This document shows, one piece after another, positions 17,031 through 30,238 of a stretch of DNA of 64,000 bases. Made by a program: the position numbers and the translations under genes. The DNA comes from Sphaerolaimus hirsutus. Taxonomy: Eukaryota; Nematoda; Chromadorea; Monhysterida; Sphaerolaimidae. A model generated the notes under the pieces. That model searched no databases, was not told the DNA's origin, and worked only from the letters and a program-made list of their open reading frames with translations. How positions within the stretch are numbered: position 1 is the stretch's first letter; each line of letters starts with the position of its first letter. The stretch spans positions 15,874,701 to 15,938,700 of the forward strand of contig OZ038450.1 of NCBI GenBank assembly GCA_964036195.1. Direction: 5' to 3'.

Positions 17031-18578
17031 ATTGTCTACCCTAACATATTGTGGAAACCAGAGTTGTACAAATACTGGTATTTTTAGAAAACGTAAATGT
17101 AAACGTAAATACCTTTTCCAAATCAAAAGTATAAATACTAAAACGTAAGGTATTTTTAAAATACCAAGGAATACGTAAAAAAAGCGTAAACGTAAAAATG
17201 TTGTGTCGTATTTGCCACTGTGCTTTGAAATCGCTGATATCCATGCAATATCTTCATGTCTTTAGCACTACATGCTCACCATAATCAACAACATGAGTGA
17301 GACAACTATAACAAATGATAATTTTCTAACACAAACAGCGATGAGATAAACATAAAAATTTAGCAAAAATTACACCTTTTTGTAATTAAATCTGATACAT
17401 AATTTTCATTCAAATTATTTTGTTCCCAAATTGATTATTTTAGCAAATTTCACAAGCCCATGGCTAAATGGCCACTACAGCCACCGATGTAAGGGGAACA
17501 GACGGTAATTTCAGTGCATTGAAACTTTTACAACTGTTTTTAGTCTATTTTGGAAAAACACTCCATCAAATATACTTTGAAATCTGCCACACCTATCTGA
17601 AGAGAGTACCTGGAATTGTGTTGAATTATTAATCATATTTATATTTGACATTTCTTTCACTATTTTGTTCATAATTTGTTGTCAGATTATGACAAAATAC
17701 AGTTACCTACATTCTCTGTGTGGCATCGACTATGGTCGGTAGACAATAGTGACTATGATCGGAGTTTATAAAATGTTTTAGCTATGGTTTGTAATCATCC
17801 TAATCGCTGCACTTATGGGATCGCCACATCATTCTGATCATTTTTAGTGCTTGACAATCAAAATCTGTAGAGAATTCATGGAAATATGCAGTTCCGTCTG
17901 AGGGCGCGGCCACTAAGAAGCCACTAAAGATCAGACTTTTTACGTTTTCCCTAGTACCCGGGTATTTTGGTTAGGAAAACGTAACAAAACGTAATGGTAT
18001 TTTTGGAAAACGTAAACGTAAACGTAAATATAAGTAACCAAATAACCGGGTATTTCGGGTAAACGTAAATACGTTTTTCCAACTCTGGTGGAAACTGACA
18101 TACCGCGGTGGGAATCTGACATAATGTGCAATCTGACATACCTGAAGGTGAAAGTGATATGCCCAGTGTGAAATAAGTACATGTAAAGCAACAATGAATA
18201 TTCAATGTAAACTTAAATGCAAATGTAAACATGCAAATAACAGCAAAATATGCAAATAACAGCAAAATATGCAGATAACAAGATATTCAACAGATTTCAA
18301 CAAAAGTGAGCTGTGCAAATATTACCATCCCAACAAAAAATCTGATTCATTCTCAATTTAAAATATTTTTATAACAAATAGGTAGAATTTATTATTAATT
18401 AAATAATAATTAATTCTGTAGGTAATTTTGCAAAGCAATTGTATTTACTTGGGAACACGGTGCGCATGTGAGGCCTTTGGACGTGGGTATGTCAGTTTCA
18501 CACTGGGAATATCACTTTCACGTTTGGGCATGTCAGATTCCACATTATGTCAGTTTCCACATTAGGTTAAAGTAGACA
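17031..18578. mobile_element. Outer inverted-repeat element interrupted by a hAT-type insertion
   Basis: Left CATATTGTCTACCCTAACAT and right ATGT...TTAGGTTAAAGTAGACAATATG are inverted. The interior repeats GACATA and GTCAGTTTCCAC words. The hAT insertion at 17059-18087 splits it after GTGGAAAC. Confidence 0.75.
17059..18087. mobile_element. hAT-type MITE, ACGTAA family, 1.03 kb
   Basis: Ends CAGAGTTGTACAAATACTGG and CCAACTCTG; perfect 8-bp duplication GTGGAAAC at 17051-17058 and 18088-18095. Both ends carry GTAAACGTAAACGTAAATA, and the right arm adds ACCCGGGTATT words. The 600-base centre is AT-rich without a transposase frame. Confidence 0.9.
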
Positions 18579-19479
18579 ATATGTCAGTATGACCACACTC
18601 GTTGCCAAGCACCAATGGTGACACCAATCCAAATACCGTGGCACCGTTGGCGTTGGCCCTAACATTTGTTTATACTGAAATCCAAAACATTGGAAACTCA
18701 AATCAGCGTTAAATGCATTTGAGTTTACTGGAATGAATTCAATGCGATTACATGATGCTTAAACGCGTTGTCTGTAAAATCAATGACACTTGAGTGCATT
18801 CAGACACTACAAATTTAACCCCGCTGGAAATATACATTTTTTCAGGGCTCAGTGTGAGATTGTCTAGACAGTAAGTATTGCAGGTGATATAAATATTTGT
18901 CTTTAGCATTCAATATGTGTTCATTTTCCGGAATATTCAGCAGCGGCACTCGGAAAACCACCCCACTCTTATGATTCGCTCTTTTTTCTAATAAATATTT
19001 TTAGACGCGGCGGGGGTGCGCCTTTCAGCCCATCGATCTTCACGGCTGCCGCTTGGCGGCGCGGGGCGTGACCGCGATTTATCTAGCTGACAAATGCGCA
19101 CCGTAACGCGATACGGACGTGGCGCGTCGGCGATTTGATTCGGGCAATAATCGCTTCGTTAGCGCCCATTTGTCTCGCTCGTGTTTGTTTGATCGTTCAC
19201 GCGAGTTGGCTAGGTTCGGTCGGGACGCTCGCTCGTGGTACAAGCGTGTCCCCATTGCAACGAGGCCTGCTAGATATTCTATTTGTGCCAGCCGTCCGAT
19301 CGAAAAGTCTTGGGACGGTGGATTTTTTTGCTAACTTATTCGTGTAGTGCCCATTCCTTGTAGAGGAAACCCTACCTATTGCCCATACCGCGTATTGCAC
19401 ATGCTAAATAGTTGCACATGTTTTTTGCCAAATTACGCAAAGCTGGTATTGCTCGCTAGTCATGGTAAAGGGAAAGCAT

Positions 19480-19770
19480 CTGAAAAAAGTGCCAAGCGCC
19501 AATGGCAGTATTCGAAACAAGGGTGCCACACGCCACAGAAAGAGCCTGCCAAGCACCAGGGGTGCCATTATGAAATAGGGCACCAGGCGCTGATTGCGTC
19601 ACAGAGAAAGGGTGCCATGGCACCATCCAAGAAATATGGTGCTGGGCACCAAGGGCGCAACCGCGCCACAGAAACAGGGCACCAAGTTCCAAGTGTGCCA
19701 TGGTGCCATTCAGAAGCAGGGCACCAGACACCAAGGGCACCACAGAAAATATGTGGCATGACGCCATTCA
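19480..19770. repeat. GGTGCCA iteration block
   Basis: Drifted repeats of GCGCCA, GGTGCCA and GGGCACCA. Open frames across it are repeat artefacts. Probably an old relative of the GGCGCC elements. Confidence 0.5.
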
Positions 19771-20207
19771 TTCACTAGTGCTGGCAATTGCACATGGCTG
19801 AACACAGATTGCACATAAATAGATGGGGAGTTTCGAGTTCTGCAAATTACACCCGGGCCAAGTAAATTCCCATCATGCAAACTGGGATACAGCAACAATA
19901 TCAAAGACATTGACATAAACAAGTTAGTTTTTAGCTGAATGTTCATGTGCAAACATGTGCAAGTGAATTCATTTGATTAATGTGCATTATCTATCTTTTA
20001 TGTGCGCTGCTTCAAAACACATTACAAAATTTTGGCACCAGGCCAAAAAGACATTTGTAGATTGTTTTCACATTAAAGGTCAAACTGACTAATGTTTACC
20101 ATGAACTGAGTAAATCTGTTCATATTTGATTTTTAGACTTGTGTACCAAGGTAGAACAAAATGTGTAGTGAGGAGTTCATCAACCTAAATCAGCAATATA
20201 TCATCAG

Positions 20208-20447
20208 GTGCCAGTCCTGCAAATTGCTTAGTGAGAAGTAAAATGGCAAATGCCAAATGAATTGAGAAGAAAATTCGCAAAAGCGAAGTGAAATGGGAAG
20301 TAAATTGGCAAAGGCAAAATAAAAAAATAAAACTAAAAGTAATTTCCCTTCGCTATTGCCAATTTCCTTCTCAATTGACTTCTCACTTCTGATTTCACTT
20401 CGCATTTGCCATTTTATATCTCACTTCTCACTTTGCAGAACTGGCCC
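20208..20447. mobile_element. CWG-flanked GTGCCAGTCC element with AAGTGA/TCACTT interior
   Basis: Flanked by CAG (20205-20207, 20448-20450). Ends GTGCCAGTCCTGCAAA and CTTTGCAGAACTGGCCC are inverted. The two arms fold back through GAAGTGAAATGGCAAAT words. Same end type as 38734-39536. Confidence 0.8.
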
Positions 20448-20939
20448 CAGGTGTAGGTTCTTTGTCAAAAGGTTAATACAATATCGACAGATAGTGACAA
20501 TCGACATAAATATGTAGACAATCTGTGGATTTCACACTATTTATTATGCAATGAAGGACCCTCCACAAACCGATGCCACATATATGCAGACAATTGCACA
20601 TGTCGGGAGTGCATACTTTGTTTTATGGTAAATTGATACCCATTTTGAGGGTGAATCTTTGTCAGCCATGGGAAATTTTATGTCCCCTTGTGTTATCGAT
20701 AAATTTGTGCAAAACGCAGCACTTATGGGAGGTAAATTAATGTGCAATACGCGGTTTCGGTAACTCGGTATTTCCCCCAGGGCCAGAACACGCTGTACAT
20801 TACAATACTCCGACGACATGCAATGTTCCAGAAGAAGCGCGTTGCAATGTTCCAGAAGAAGCGCGGCACACCTTTCCAGTTTGCAAGAATGTCTAAGCAT
20901 CCCTTAACTTAGCAAACACACCATGTAAATACTAGTAGT

Positions 20940-22080
20940 TATCTCGTGGCTACTCGGCGCCGCGGGTATCTATCTGGTGGCGGCGGCACGGCCGCCCGTC
21001 AGTGCTTGATGCGGCGGCCGGCCGCGCCGCCGCGTCTCAGCTGGGGCAACAATATCGCGCCGCAGTGCAGTACAGGTATTGGCCGCACGAGCCGGCCGAC
21101 AACGGCGATGGCCGGCCACTTGCGTGTGCTTGGAGCGGATACGCGCGGCCGATCTGCACCGCGGCCGCACAGCAATCAACTGCGAGTGCAGCGCCGCCGG
21201 CCTGTACGACCCGAATGCAGCCGGTCGCGCTCCTTAACATACGACTTGTACGGCGGCTGGCTCAACGACGCATACCTGCGCGCTTGCAAATATGCCTCAT
21301 GAGATCGGGCTGGACTAGTATCAATAGTATGTATAGCGCTCATGTATCACGTTGTGGCGGCTAATGCGCCGCCGGCCGCGCCGCTTTGCAGTTGGGCGGC
21401 CGCCGCGCCGGCAGCTGATGGTGGCAAGCGGCCGCAGTGCGGTGCAGCGCAGTGCGCGGCCACCTGCGGGCGGCCGCGCGGCCCGACCTCGGTCGCTTGG
21501 GGCGGCGCGCCGGCTGTCAGTGAGCTGGAGCGAAACTCTGCCGCCTGATACGCCGGCGGCCATGAGCACCGCGGCTGGTGGGCCTAACGCGCCGCCGGAC
21601 GCAAGTGAGATAGGAAGCGTGCGCTCGCGCCGCGCCCAGCGCTGTCACAACCATTGATCGCGCTTGTTTCGATTGGGTCCCCTGGCCGCCGACCGCCCGG
21701 GCGCTGGATCTTGGCCGCCCCGTCACGCCTCGGCGCTTCAGTTTGCCATGCGACCGGGCGCACGCGACGCGACCTGCGACCTGGACCGCGCCGCCGGTCT
21801 GCCCCATTGCTCACGCGCAGCTGCGGCGACAGCTGATTGGACTACGCCGGGAGCTACGAGTCAGCCGCGACGAGTCGCCCGTCCGCACGCGGCCGATTGA
21901 TAATGTCGCGCCGCCGGGCGGCCGCGCATAAGAAGCGCTAAGTGGGGCGGCGGCGGCGCGCGTCCTCCGTCATGCAGCGGGACGTCGCCGCGGCGGGTCC
22001 TTCGAGCGGCGGTCAACGGGCCAGCCGCCACAATGCGCCATTCGTGCGGCACTCCGGCCATCTGCCCGCCTTGAGACTGC
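20940..22080. other. CpG-rich island
   Basis: About 1.1 kb of strongly GC- and CpG-rich sequence (many GGCCGC, CCGCCG words) in AT-rich surroundings. Open frames exist in all phases, as expected at this composition, and none has recognisable protein character. It may be a promoter/5' untranslated region for the gene whose exon candidates begin at 23290; no TATA box or consensus start was singled out. Confidence 0.5.
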
Positions 22081-23289
22081 GTATGTTCGCACGCTACATT
22101 TCACACCTTGCAATTCCCTCGCGTCATTTCGCAACTACACCATTCAGTCTGATTTTTTTTGCATTTCGCCCGTCACGTTACTAGAACTTAACATTGTGTG
22201 TTTTGAGTGAAACTTGTGCGTACGTTAATCATGCCTGCAGCAGTGACGCCCATCTGCTCTTTACTGCCGCGACTTAATTGACGCCGCGCGTATTATCTAG
22301 CTGCTCGTTTTCAGCTTCAAGTAGGGCATGAAAAAAAGTTTGAAAAATATCAGACTGCACAAGGTAGTGCTACAGACATTGTTCTCATTAATAGTAAATT
22401 GTGCCAATTTGTGAAGCACTCTTTCCTCAACTAGGTGCACCATCAAATCAAGTAGGTGTGTCAAAATATCAGCTGTTGGAAAGGAAATAGAAAATTTTAT
22501 TATTGAGGCGTCTACATCTAAATGTCTGTAAACAGGAATTCAAGAAGCAAAATTTGCTTGGAAATGGACGAAAATTTGTTTGAGAAAATTTCATGGGTGG
22601 AAAAGTTTGTATAACTGAATGAAAAACGTGCAAGCAGAATTGGCTTTGATAGTTGTAGACCTCCAGTCTTCAATTACTGGTTCTGCCACTGTACCTTTAC
22701 TTGTAATTTCATCTGAATTGGACAGGGAAAATTTAGAAGCAATGTAAAATGTCTTGAAAAACATGTATCATAAGTGGAAAATGTGTTAGTGAATTAGAAA
22801 AAATACCATGGTATAAAAAAATAAAATAAATGTAGGAAAAATGCTGGAAAAGAGCAAATCCAGCCTTAAAATTGGAAATTATTAGGAAAATTAAAAACGG
22901 AAATAGCAAACATTTAGCTTTTGGAAATTGGAAAGGTAAAAATTCCGAATAGGAAAGACTTCGAAAAATGGAAAATTGTTTTGATTGAGCTCTGATCGTA
23001 GTTTGAGCCACCTATTTTCCTATTGATTCGAATTCTGATTTTAAACACGACGAGATGCACATAGATGAGACTCAAACATCCCCGAGTATCATTCTGAAAG
23101 GTGGCTTCAAATCACGACCACAGTAAGTGTTCTAGCTCACAATCGGACTCCCATCGGAACGCTAGGCAGGTAGCAACAACGCCGGGTGAGCAGCGGACGC
23201 AGTAGCGCCGATTGCACGCTCGCTCGTCGCGCGGCGCGGCCGCACATCATGCGAGCAATCATGACCGTGGCGCAGACTCTGGCGGGCGC
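22081..23289. other. Spacer, no recognisable feature
   Basis: AT-rich DNA with short AAAATT-rich stretches (22730-22980). GC content rises again from about 23140. No exon or transposon ends identified. Confidence 0.5.
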
Positions 23290-23405
23290 ATGGCCGGCGT
23301 GGGTCTGCGAGCGGGCGCGGCGGCGGCCGGCGGCGGCCAGTCGTCGGCTATCCGGCGGCACCGGCGGCCCTCGCTCGTCGAGTGGGTGCAGCAGTCGCGC
23401 ACCAG
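23290..23405 (+). CDS. Candidate first coding exon (possibly of the adenylyl cyclase)
   Basis: Starts at ATG 23290 and reads MAGVGLRAGAAAAGGGQSSA, then basic IRRHRRPSLVEWVQQSRT, ending ACCAG at donor GTCGGT, phase 2. GC-rich like the other exons. The Ala/Gly-rich start followed by basic residues would suit the variable cytosolic N-tail of a cyclase, but there is no domain to prove it. Confidence 0.4.
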
Positions 23406-23577
23406 GTCGGTCGACTCGGAACAGATAGTGTCGAGTGTGTCGACTACGGTCGCGAATGGCATGTCGGTTGCGTTTTCGTCGCCGTTTCGCACGTTCCAAC
23501 TTCAAATTTCATTTTCAACTTTCCTCACTCGTGTAACGACTCGATTTGAGTTTCAAAGGCAGTAACAACCGTCGCAG

Positions 23578-23755
23578 GTCGACGCCAGCGCGGCAGCCGG
23601 CGCACCTGCGCGCCGGCTTCAAGTACAGCGTGGACGACACCGCGGGCGGGGCGGCGCACGCGGCGCTGCTCTCGACGCCGTCCGCGCCCGTGGCCACCGT
23701 GGTGCGGGCGAAACGGCGCGGCCACAGGTGGATGCGCAGATCCGGGCCGAACAGG
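23578..23755 (+). CDS. Candidate second coding exon (possibly of the adenylyl cyclase)
   Basis: The acceptor CCGTCGCAG is phase-compatible with the preceding exon (AG plus G gives Arg). It reads STPARQPAHLRAGFKYSVDD, later RAKRRGHRWMRRSGPNR, and ends at GTTGGT, phase 0. The first cyclase exon at 54374 starts in phase 0, so a join across a roughly 30.6-kb intron is possible. No other downstream partner was found in the window. Confidence 0.4.
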
Positions 23756-24098
23756 GTTGGTCGAGCTTTTTTGTGTGGGATAAACCTGTGGTTGATGATT
23801 TGGGTGCGCGGGTGATTTAGATTTGAATTCTGGGTGTGAAAAGCACGCACGTTTGTATTGATCTACCAAGTTTAGGTTATATCCAGCCATACCAAGATAA
23901 CGCTGAGCACTAATGGCAGAGGTAATGCATATTAAGCCGGAGTTACGGCACAACGATAGAAAGAAGCTGAAGCGACAAATACATGTCACCGCTAATACGA
24001 TTACACAAGAACGCTGAGAGATTTCCATCCATAAATTGATGTTTAAAGTACGTCGTGTCCAAAAATTATCCAAAAAAACCCCAGTGGTTCTTGAGATA

Positions 24099-25365
24099 TA
24101 CACTACCATGCAGAATAGTTGAGACTTTTCACACATAGAGAAACAGTAGGCTGGGGGTCCACCGCACTTTTTTGCTTCCCAATTTCTTGTCCCTTGCCCA
24201 ATTTTGATGCCGTTTGAGTATGTTAGGGTTTGATGCTGGGGCTACTACATAAAATTTTTGTTTGCTCAAATAATCCCCCAGGCCTGAGATAAGGGGGGTC
24301 TATAAAAAGATGGTCAATAAATATACAAAAAATAGGCAATCTGGATGAGTGTGTTTGAAGCTTAATAACTCAACCATTTCTGGGCTGATTTGAATCATTC
24401 AACACTTAAAATGATCAGGACAACATGCAAACTCTATTTTTGTGGTCGGTTTAGTGATGTCTAAACTACATATGTCAATTTGACCCAGTTTTTGAACATG
24501 AAAAAATAATTTTTTTGAACATGCTATCATATACTTTAGACAATGAGGATTCATTTAAAACAAAAATGAGTTCAATATCTCTTTCCAATCAAAAGTTATG
24601 GCACTTCAAAGTTTTCAATGGTGTCTAAATATTTTATGCTTATTTTACTGGGGTTTGCAGCATCAAAATTTTGTTATCGAACAGTCTATAACATTCTTTA
24701 GACAGAGAGAATCAATATGACAAAAAAGTTTTTTCAATATCTCTTTCCAATCAAAAGTTATAGCACTTACAAACTTCCATCTTCATTCCATACAAAATAA
24801 TTGCACATTACTCATTCACAGTTGGGCCATTTTTTCTCCCTAATAGAGCAAAGCCATAACCTCAAATTTACACACCAAATAGCCCCACTCAGTAGTATGC
24901 CTACCCCTATTTCTGAGTTGCTGGCAATGGATGCAAAACTGCAGCAAAAATAAATAAATGCCACATTTCCATATATGCATTGCCATATGCTGTTCATGCT
25001 TAGAATGTTTCTTGCTGCACACAGAGCTCAGCAATGCAGGCAAGCAGTTCCCATGGTAAAATTTTTGTTAAAAAATGAACATAGGAATTGGATATAGACT
25101 TTAAAGTGCGATACTGAGTGGCTAGTGCCCAAAACAAGAAAAGTCTCAACTATTCTGAAACATGAACAAACTGAGTTAATATGTTTGTACACTAGGAATA
25201 TACGCAGATTTGAACTTGAGGGGCAGTCATCCTGGGCATGTGTAGTCAACCCCCCAGGGTAGCCATGTATAGTATCCAAATGTTTTGCATATCAACCATT
25301 TCAAAATTCTGGCAACATTAATCACGCAGCGCAAAAAGTCTCAACTTTTCTGCACGGTAGTGTAA
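24099..25365. mobile_element. Tc1/mariner-like non-autonomous element
   Basis: Ends TACACTACCATGCAGAATAG and its diverged complement (CTGCACGGTAGTGTA), continuing TTGAGACTTTT, with TA at both edges. The shape of these ends resembles Tc1/mariner termini. A further AAAAGTCTCAACTATTCTG copy lies inside at 25138. No transposase frame remains. Confidence 0.75.
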
Positions 25366-25885
25366 ATCTAAATTTAAAAGTTCGCTATTTGTCGGCAACA
25401 TTTCTCGTTGTGTGGAATTGGCTCCCGGGTAGATACAGCTATGTAATATTTACTTTGTGGTATTTATGCACATGACAATGGTCACTGATGCAAATCTTTT
25501 TACATAGGAACTGATCATGAATATTGCATGTACTTTTATTAGGTATGACCGATTCAATTAATGCTGTCCACATGTGCCACAATCCAGTGCCTTTTGTAAA
25601 TAATATCTGGGTAAATATCAGAGTTGTTAAAACTTATTAAAGAAATCAAAAATTTTTGATATTTAATCCGAGCACTTCTGTGAATTCATAACAGTGTAGT
25701 TACTTTTAATGTCAAATATTGAAATTTCTGAAATACATTTTCCGTACTCAGATACTTTTAAAAGTATGCATAAAGGTAAGTACAGGTGCTTTTTCAGATA
25801 TGTAGATGTATTTGCTCAGTGTTCCAGTGTATGTATTTTTCAAGTAAGTGTAAATACATTTTCATTTTAAAAACATAAAAGTGAT

Positions 25886-26290
25886 TACCGTATTACCTCG
25901 AAATACCCCCAGGGGGTTTATTATTTCGCCAGCAAAATTTGAGGGGGGATAATTCGAGGGGGGTCTTTCATTTCGCCAGAAATTTTCGGAAATTCCCCAT
26001 ACGCAGACGTAGGAAAATCGAACAATTACGTAGATGTAGATGTGTTTATAGGCATATATAACTGTATATACACATAAACCCTTCCCTAACGTCACTTAGT
26101 CATCACTTTTAACGTGTGTTCTGCATTGTACAGATCACAAACTACGGTATTTGTCATGTACGTTCTCTTTACACTCAATTTTAGGGGGGGTATTTCGAGG
26201 GGGTTTATTGTTTCCTCAGCAGAATTTTAGGGGGGGTATTTCGAGGGGGGGGGGTTAATTCAAGGGGGGATAATTCGAGGTAATACGGTA
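25886..26290. mobile_element. TACCGTAT-family MITE
   Basis: Ends TACCGTATTACCTCGAA and TTCGAGGTAATACGGTA are perfect complements. The interior has several GGGGGTATTTCGAGG blocks. The copy at 53546-53974 is its inverted near-twin, sharing the interior AACACACGTTAAAA-type stretch. Confidence 0.88.
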
Positions 26291-26886
26291 AATGTTTTTT
26301 CACATATTCAATATAAATATGTAAATATATTTTCCTTTAACCGAAACACATGGGTGTTTCGAAAAAGCATTTATACCATAAACACGCGATAGTATACGGC
26401 GGCACCGTTTCCTTCAGCTAGAGCTTGAATGGCGCATTTCCTTCCATTGGCTACCATGCAGCGAGTGTGTTTTAGAACTAAAGCGTGGATTTCTCATGGG
26501 GCGCATAACATTTTTCCATCAATGAAACTCGGCCAATTTTCAATTGGGCAACTCAGCAGCGGCTTCAGATTGCCTCTGGTGTTATTTTCATGTTGATTTT
26601 TTCCTCTGTGGCATCGAGTGACTGATTGTATTTATTTTAGGTGTCCGCTGGCTGTTTGAATATAATTATAATACGCGTCACATGAATTCATTCCACCTAT
26701 ATTTTGCAAGCTAGCTTTTTGAGAGACTTCATGCCAAGGTGAAATGTACCAAAAAGTTCTCAAATTTTTTTTTATATTATTGATCATGAAGAGCACAAGT
26801 GCATAAACTGGCATAAAAATATCGCAGTCGGGCCTTTAAAATTAAAATTCAGACATTAAAATTTCTCAATTGGGATAAATACCAAT
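26291..26886. other. Spacer, no recognisable feature
   Basis: AT-rich sequence; no exon or element ends found. Confidence 0.45.
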
Positions 26887-28129
26887 GGGCCTACACACAC
26901 TAGTTTTCCGCGTGACTTTCATGGGAAAACTCAATTTAGTTTTCCCATTGTGCAGGCAACAGATGCAAGAGGCCGCCATTTGCAATTTTTTTATGGTGAT
27001 CCATTTGTGACACCCATTTGGGAAAACTGTGAAAAAATGGTGAAAGTTTAATGAGTTTTGCACCATAAAAAAATTAGTTTCCAGAACGTTATTTATGTTG
27101 CATGTTATACACTATGTGAAACTGTATACATATGTACATTTTTGTGCTTCCAGTTACTTTTGTTCTTTTTTAAATAATTTTTGAAAATCATGAATATAAT
27201 AATTTTTATAAAATCATTGGTTACTTTGTAATACTTGTAAATTTAGAGCCACATACAGTTTTTTTTCTTTTTTATTTGATACTAATCACACACTGTCATT
27301 ACCACAGTTTGAAAAATGAATGAATTTAACATATATGACATAAAAAAATCAATAAAATTTGAATCACTTGGCAATCAGCTGCAATTTTTTCACACAAGGC
27401 ACAGCATGTATTCAGTATATCATCAAAAAAAAAGGTGATATATCTACACCATAAAAAAACGAAAAAAATTTTTTTTAAATTTCTTTTACTAAAACATGTC
27501 TTAAAAATCGAATTTTTTACCCTGAGTGCTCATTAGACTTTTATTGAAAGACAAAAATATGTGGGAACACATAAAATCCAAATCAAGCATTAATCACAAA
27601 CTCAACTAATTGTATAGTTGAAAAGCTAAAATATTTAGTTTTCCCATGTTGCATGCAGAAGGTGAAAAATAATTTACACTTGGTAGTAAAATTTTCATTT
27701 AGTTTTTCACTTATTGCCAATTCATGCAGCACACATGAACAATCAAAACCTGTCATAAAATTTTTTTTAAATTCAACAATTCTGCCAATTTATCCACGGC
27801 AGAACCCCCTCTGGAGTCTTCATCCACTCCTTCAGTTTCTCTCTCAACCCTGTGGTCACACTGGCGTTGTTGATCACCATGTTGCACGTTATCCAGCCTG
27901 TCATACACATCCCTCCAGTCCAACTGCATTATTTAGCATACATTCTTTGTAATAACAACATGTCAAAACAGTGATAAATGTAAAACAAAAACAAAACAAA
28001 CTGTGCGGTCGCAAATTGTTTGTTCATCTGGAGCGCGCAGCGGTGCTTTCTCATTCCCCATCTGGTGGCAGTCACAAACTGTGTAAAATCACCGTATAAA
28101 ATGGCAAGTGTCATGCGAGGTGTCAAAAC

Positions 28130-28403
28130 TAGGGTGTCAACTTTCCATTTTCCATTTATGCTTTCCACAGGCAAATTTTTTCCATTTCTGCTACCATTTT
28201 CTGGCTCACTTGTCTGCTTTTCAAAAAAAAAATTCATATTCCAGCTCAATTTTCTCTTTCTCAAGTATTTATGTTTCAGTGAAACTTGTAAACATGCATG
28301 CAAGTTCTCAATTTTGTAAATTTTTTGTATTTCCAGCATAATTACAGCAAATTTTTCAATTTTCATTCCCGTTTTCTGCCAAAAAGTTTTTGTTGACACC
28401 CTA
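28130..28403. mobile_element. hAT-type MITE, degenerate TTTTCC family
   Basis: Ends TAGGGTGTCAA and TTGACACCCTA are perfect inverted repeats, the same as at 9143, but the interior has drifted to TTTCCATTTTCC words. No matching 8-bp duplication remains. Confidence 0.75.
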
Positions 28404-28739
28404 AGTATCAATGAATAATATCCTTTGAAGTTGTAGTAACGTGTGCCACTGTCTGAAATGTATGATTTTTTACAAAAAATGCCAAAAATATCATGTCAAA
28501 GTTCAGTTGAGTTTTCCTAACATGACGTTATTTGTGCTAAACTACTATTTCTTTACTGTCGCCATGGTTGTCACCATGAAAACCATGTGAAAACTCAAAA
28601 ATTTGAAAAAATTATTACTCATTTAATACATATCGTTAAGTGCCCATCTCTCTACACAAAATAGAGGAAAAAATTCTGCATAAGACCTCCAAATTTCACA
28701 TCTCTGGTCCATTCATGTCTCGTTTAAAGATACTTTTTC

Positions 28740-28960
28740 AAAGTGGCCACCCGTGTGAAAACTCACTGATATGGCGACAAAAATGGCGACATTTTGACAC
28801 CATTTTTGTCGCCATGGCGACAGTTTTCCACAGTGGCTTGCATATTGGGAAAACTGCCGACACGTGTGGCGACATTTCTTGTCGCCACCTGTCGCCACCT
28901 GTCGCCACCTGTCGCCATGTGTCGCCAGTTTTCACAATGTGTATGCATACTGTTCCCATA
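28740..28960. repeat. GGCGACA/TGTCGCC repeat cluster
   Basis: Four tandem CTGTCGCCAC units near 28890-28925 and several inverted ATGGCGACA copies, so the stretch can fold on itself. Further copies at 30360-30440 and 30560, and one pair inside 41041-41283. Confidence 0.7.
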
Positions 28961-29485
28961 ATGACAGACAAAGTGGAAAACTGCTTCATGCATTGCAAAA
29001 ACTGCTATTGAGCTAAGGAATATTGTCAACATGCTGGCACGTTGTGAAAACTCAACATGCATTTTTTTAACAGTGCAAACAGTGTTATTTGTAATTACTG
29101 GTGAATGAGAATAGCAGTGTTTACTTTTGAAGTCATTTTATTTGAGTTTAATTCATTTGGAAATTGGTTTAGCAAGATGTTTGTGAAGTACTTAGTTAAG
29201 TCGTTAAATGTCGTGCAATTAGTGAGTAGCTAGTTCCTATTATGTTACAACATCGATATAGTTTCATACACACTTGCAAATTTCCAATACAGTCACTTAT
29301 TCAATCTCATTCACTTTTTGAAGTTTGTGCAATACAATTACAGCTATGAAAAGCTCAAGAAATATGGTCAAAATACAATAATCATGTTTTTGTTTGTAAT
29401 GTTTGTGTTCCCATTACATTTTTCAAAATTCTGATCCTAATGCATGATTCCATTTACTTATTCCATGATTCCATGATTATTCACA

Positions 29486-29923
29486 TACCATATTTCCTCA
29501 AAATACCCCCAGGGGGTTTATTTTTTCAGAGTGGAAATTTTGAGGGGGGTATTTCAAGGGGGGGGGCTTATTTGAGGGGGGGGGGGTTATTATTTTGTCA
29601 GAAATTTTCAGGAAATTCATAGTAAACAGTATGCTTATTCATACCCAAAAGTGGTAATAAACATGGGTAAATAGGATATATCGGGACATATCGGGTATTT
29701 AGACGTACATCTGTACACATATTAACTAATATGTGTATCTGCGATGCAAATTGGCATCAATAAATACATCATGTACATTGCATACATGATGTATATCATT
29801 CCAGACAGGGGGTATTTCAAGGGGGGGGGGTTATTTTTTCCTCGGCTGGAAAACACCTGGGGGTATTTCGAGGGGGGGGGGGGGTTAATTCAAGGGGTGG
29901 GTGTAATTTGAGGAAATACGGTA
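29486..29923. mobile_element. TACCGTAT-family MITE nested in the 26887 element
   Basis: Ends TACCATATTTCCTCAAAATA and TTTGAGGAAATACGGTA; poly-G runs and GGGGGTATTTCAAGG inside. Confidence 0.8.
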
Positions 29924-30210
29924 CATTATCCTCAAAAACATTCATTGCTGTCTTTTTACAATTGTATTGTCTGTAATATTTCTCTCATATGTAAAAAGTA
30001 AAATGGAAAACAACAGGTGTGTACATGATATTTTTCTTAAAAATATACAATGAAAGACAGTAACAAATATCAAGCATGAGAAATTAACAAAATCAAAAAC
30101 AAATGTATCACATGTAAAGCACAAAAATAGTAAATATGTATCTGATAAAGCATGATTTCAGTACTTTCACAGATTAAACTGTGTTGATACAACATCACAT
30201 TTGTTCACAT

Positions 30211-30238
30211 TGCCCTCCTCCTCCTCCTCCTCCTCCTC
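30211..30238. repeat. (CTC)n microsatellite
   Basis: Uninterrupted CTC triplets, about eight units. Confidence 0.85.

Noticed and set aside
19347..19778. 143-codon + strand frame
   Set aside because: It runs through GGTGCCA iterations; the protein is a repeat artefact (GHQ, APQ words).
21000..22060. Overlapping long open frames on both strands in the GC-rich block
   Set aside because: At this GC content stops are rare in every frame; the translations are Arg/Ala/Pro-rich noise without domains or splice-consistent ends.
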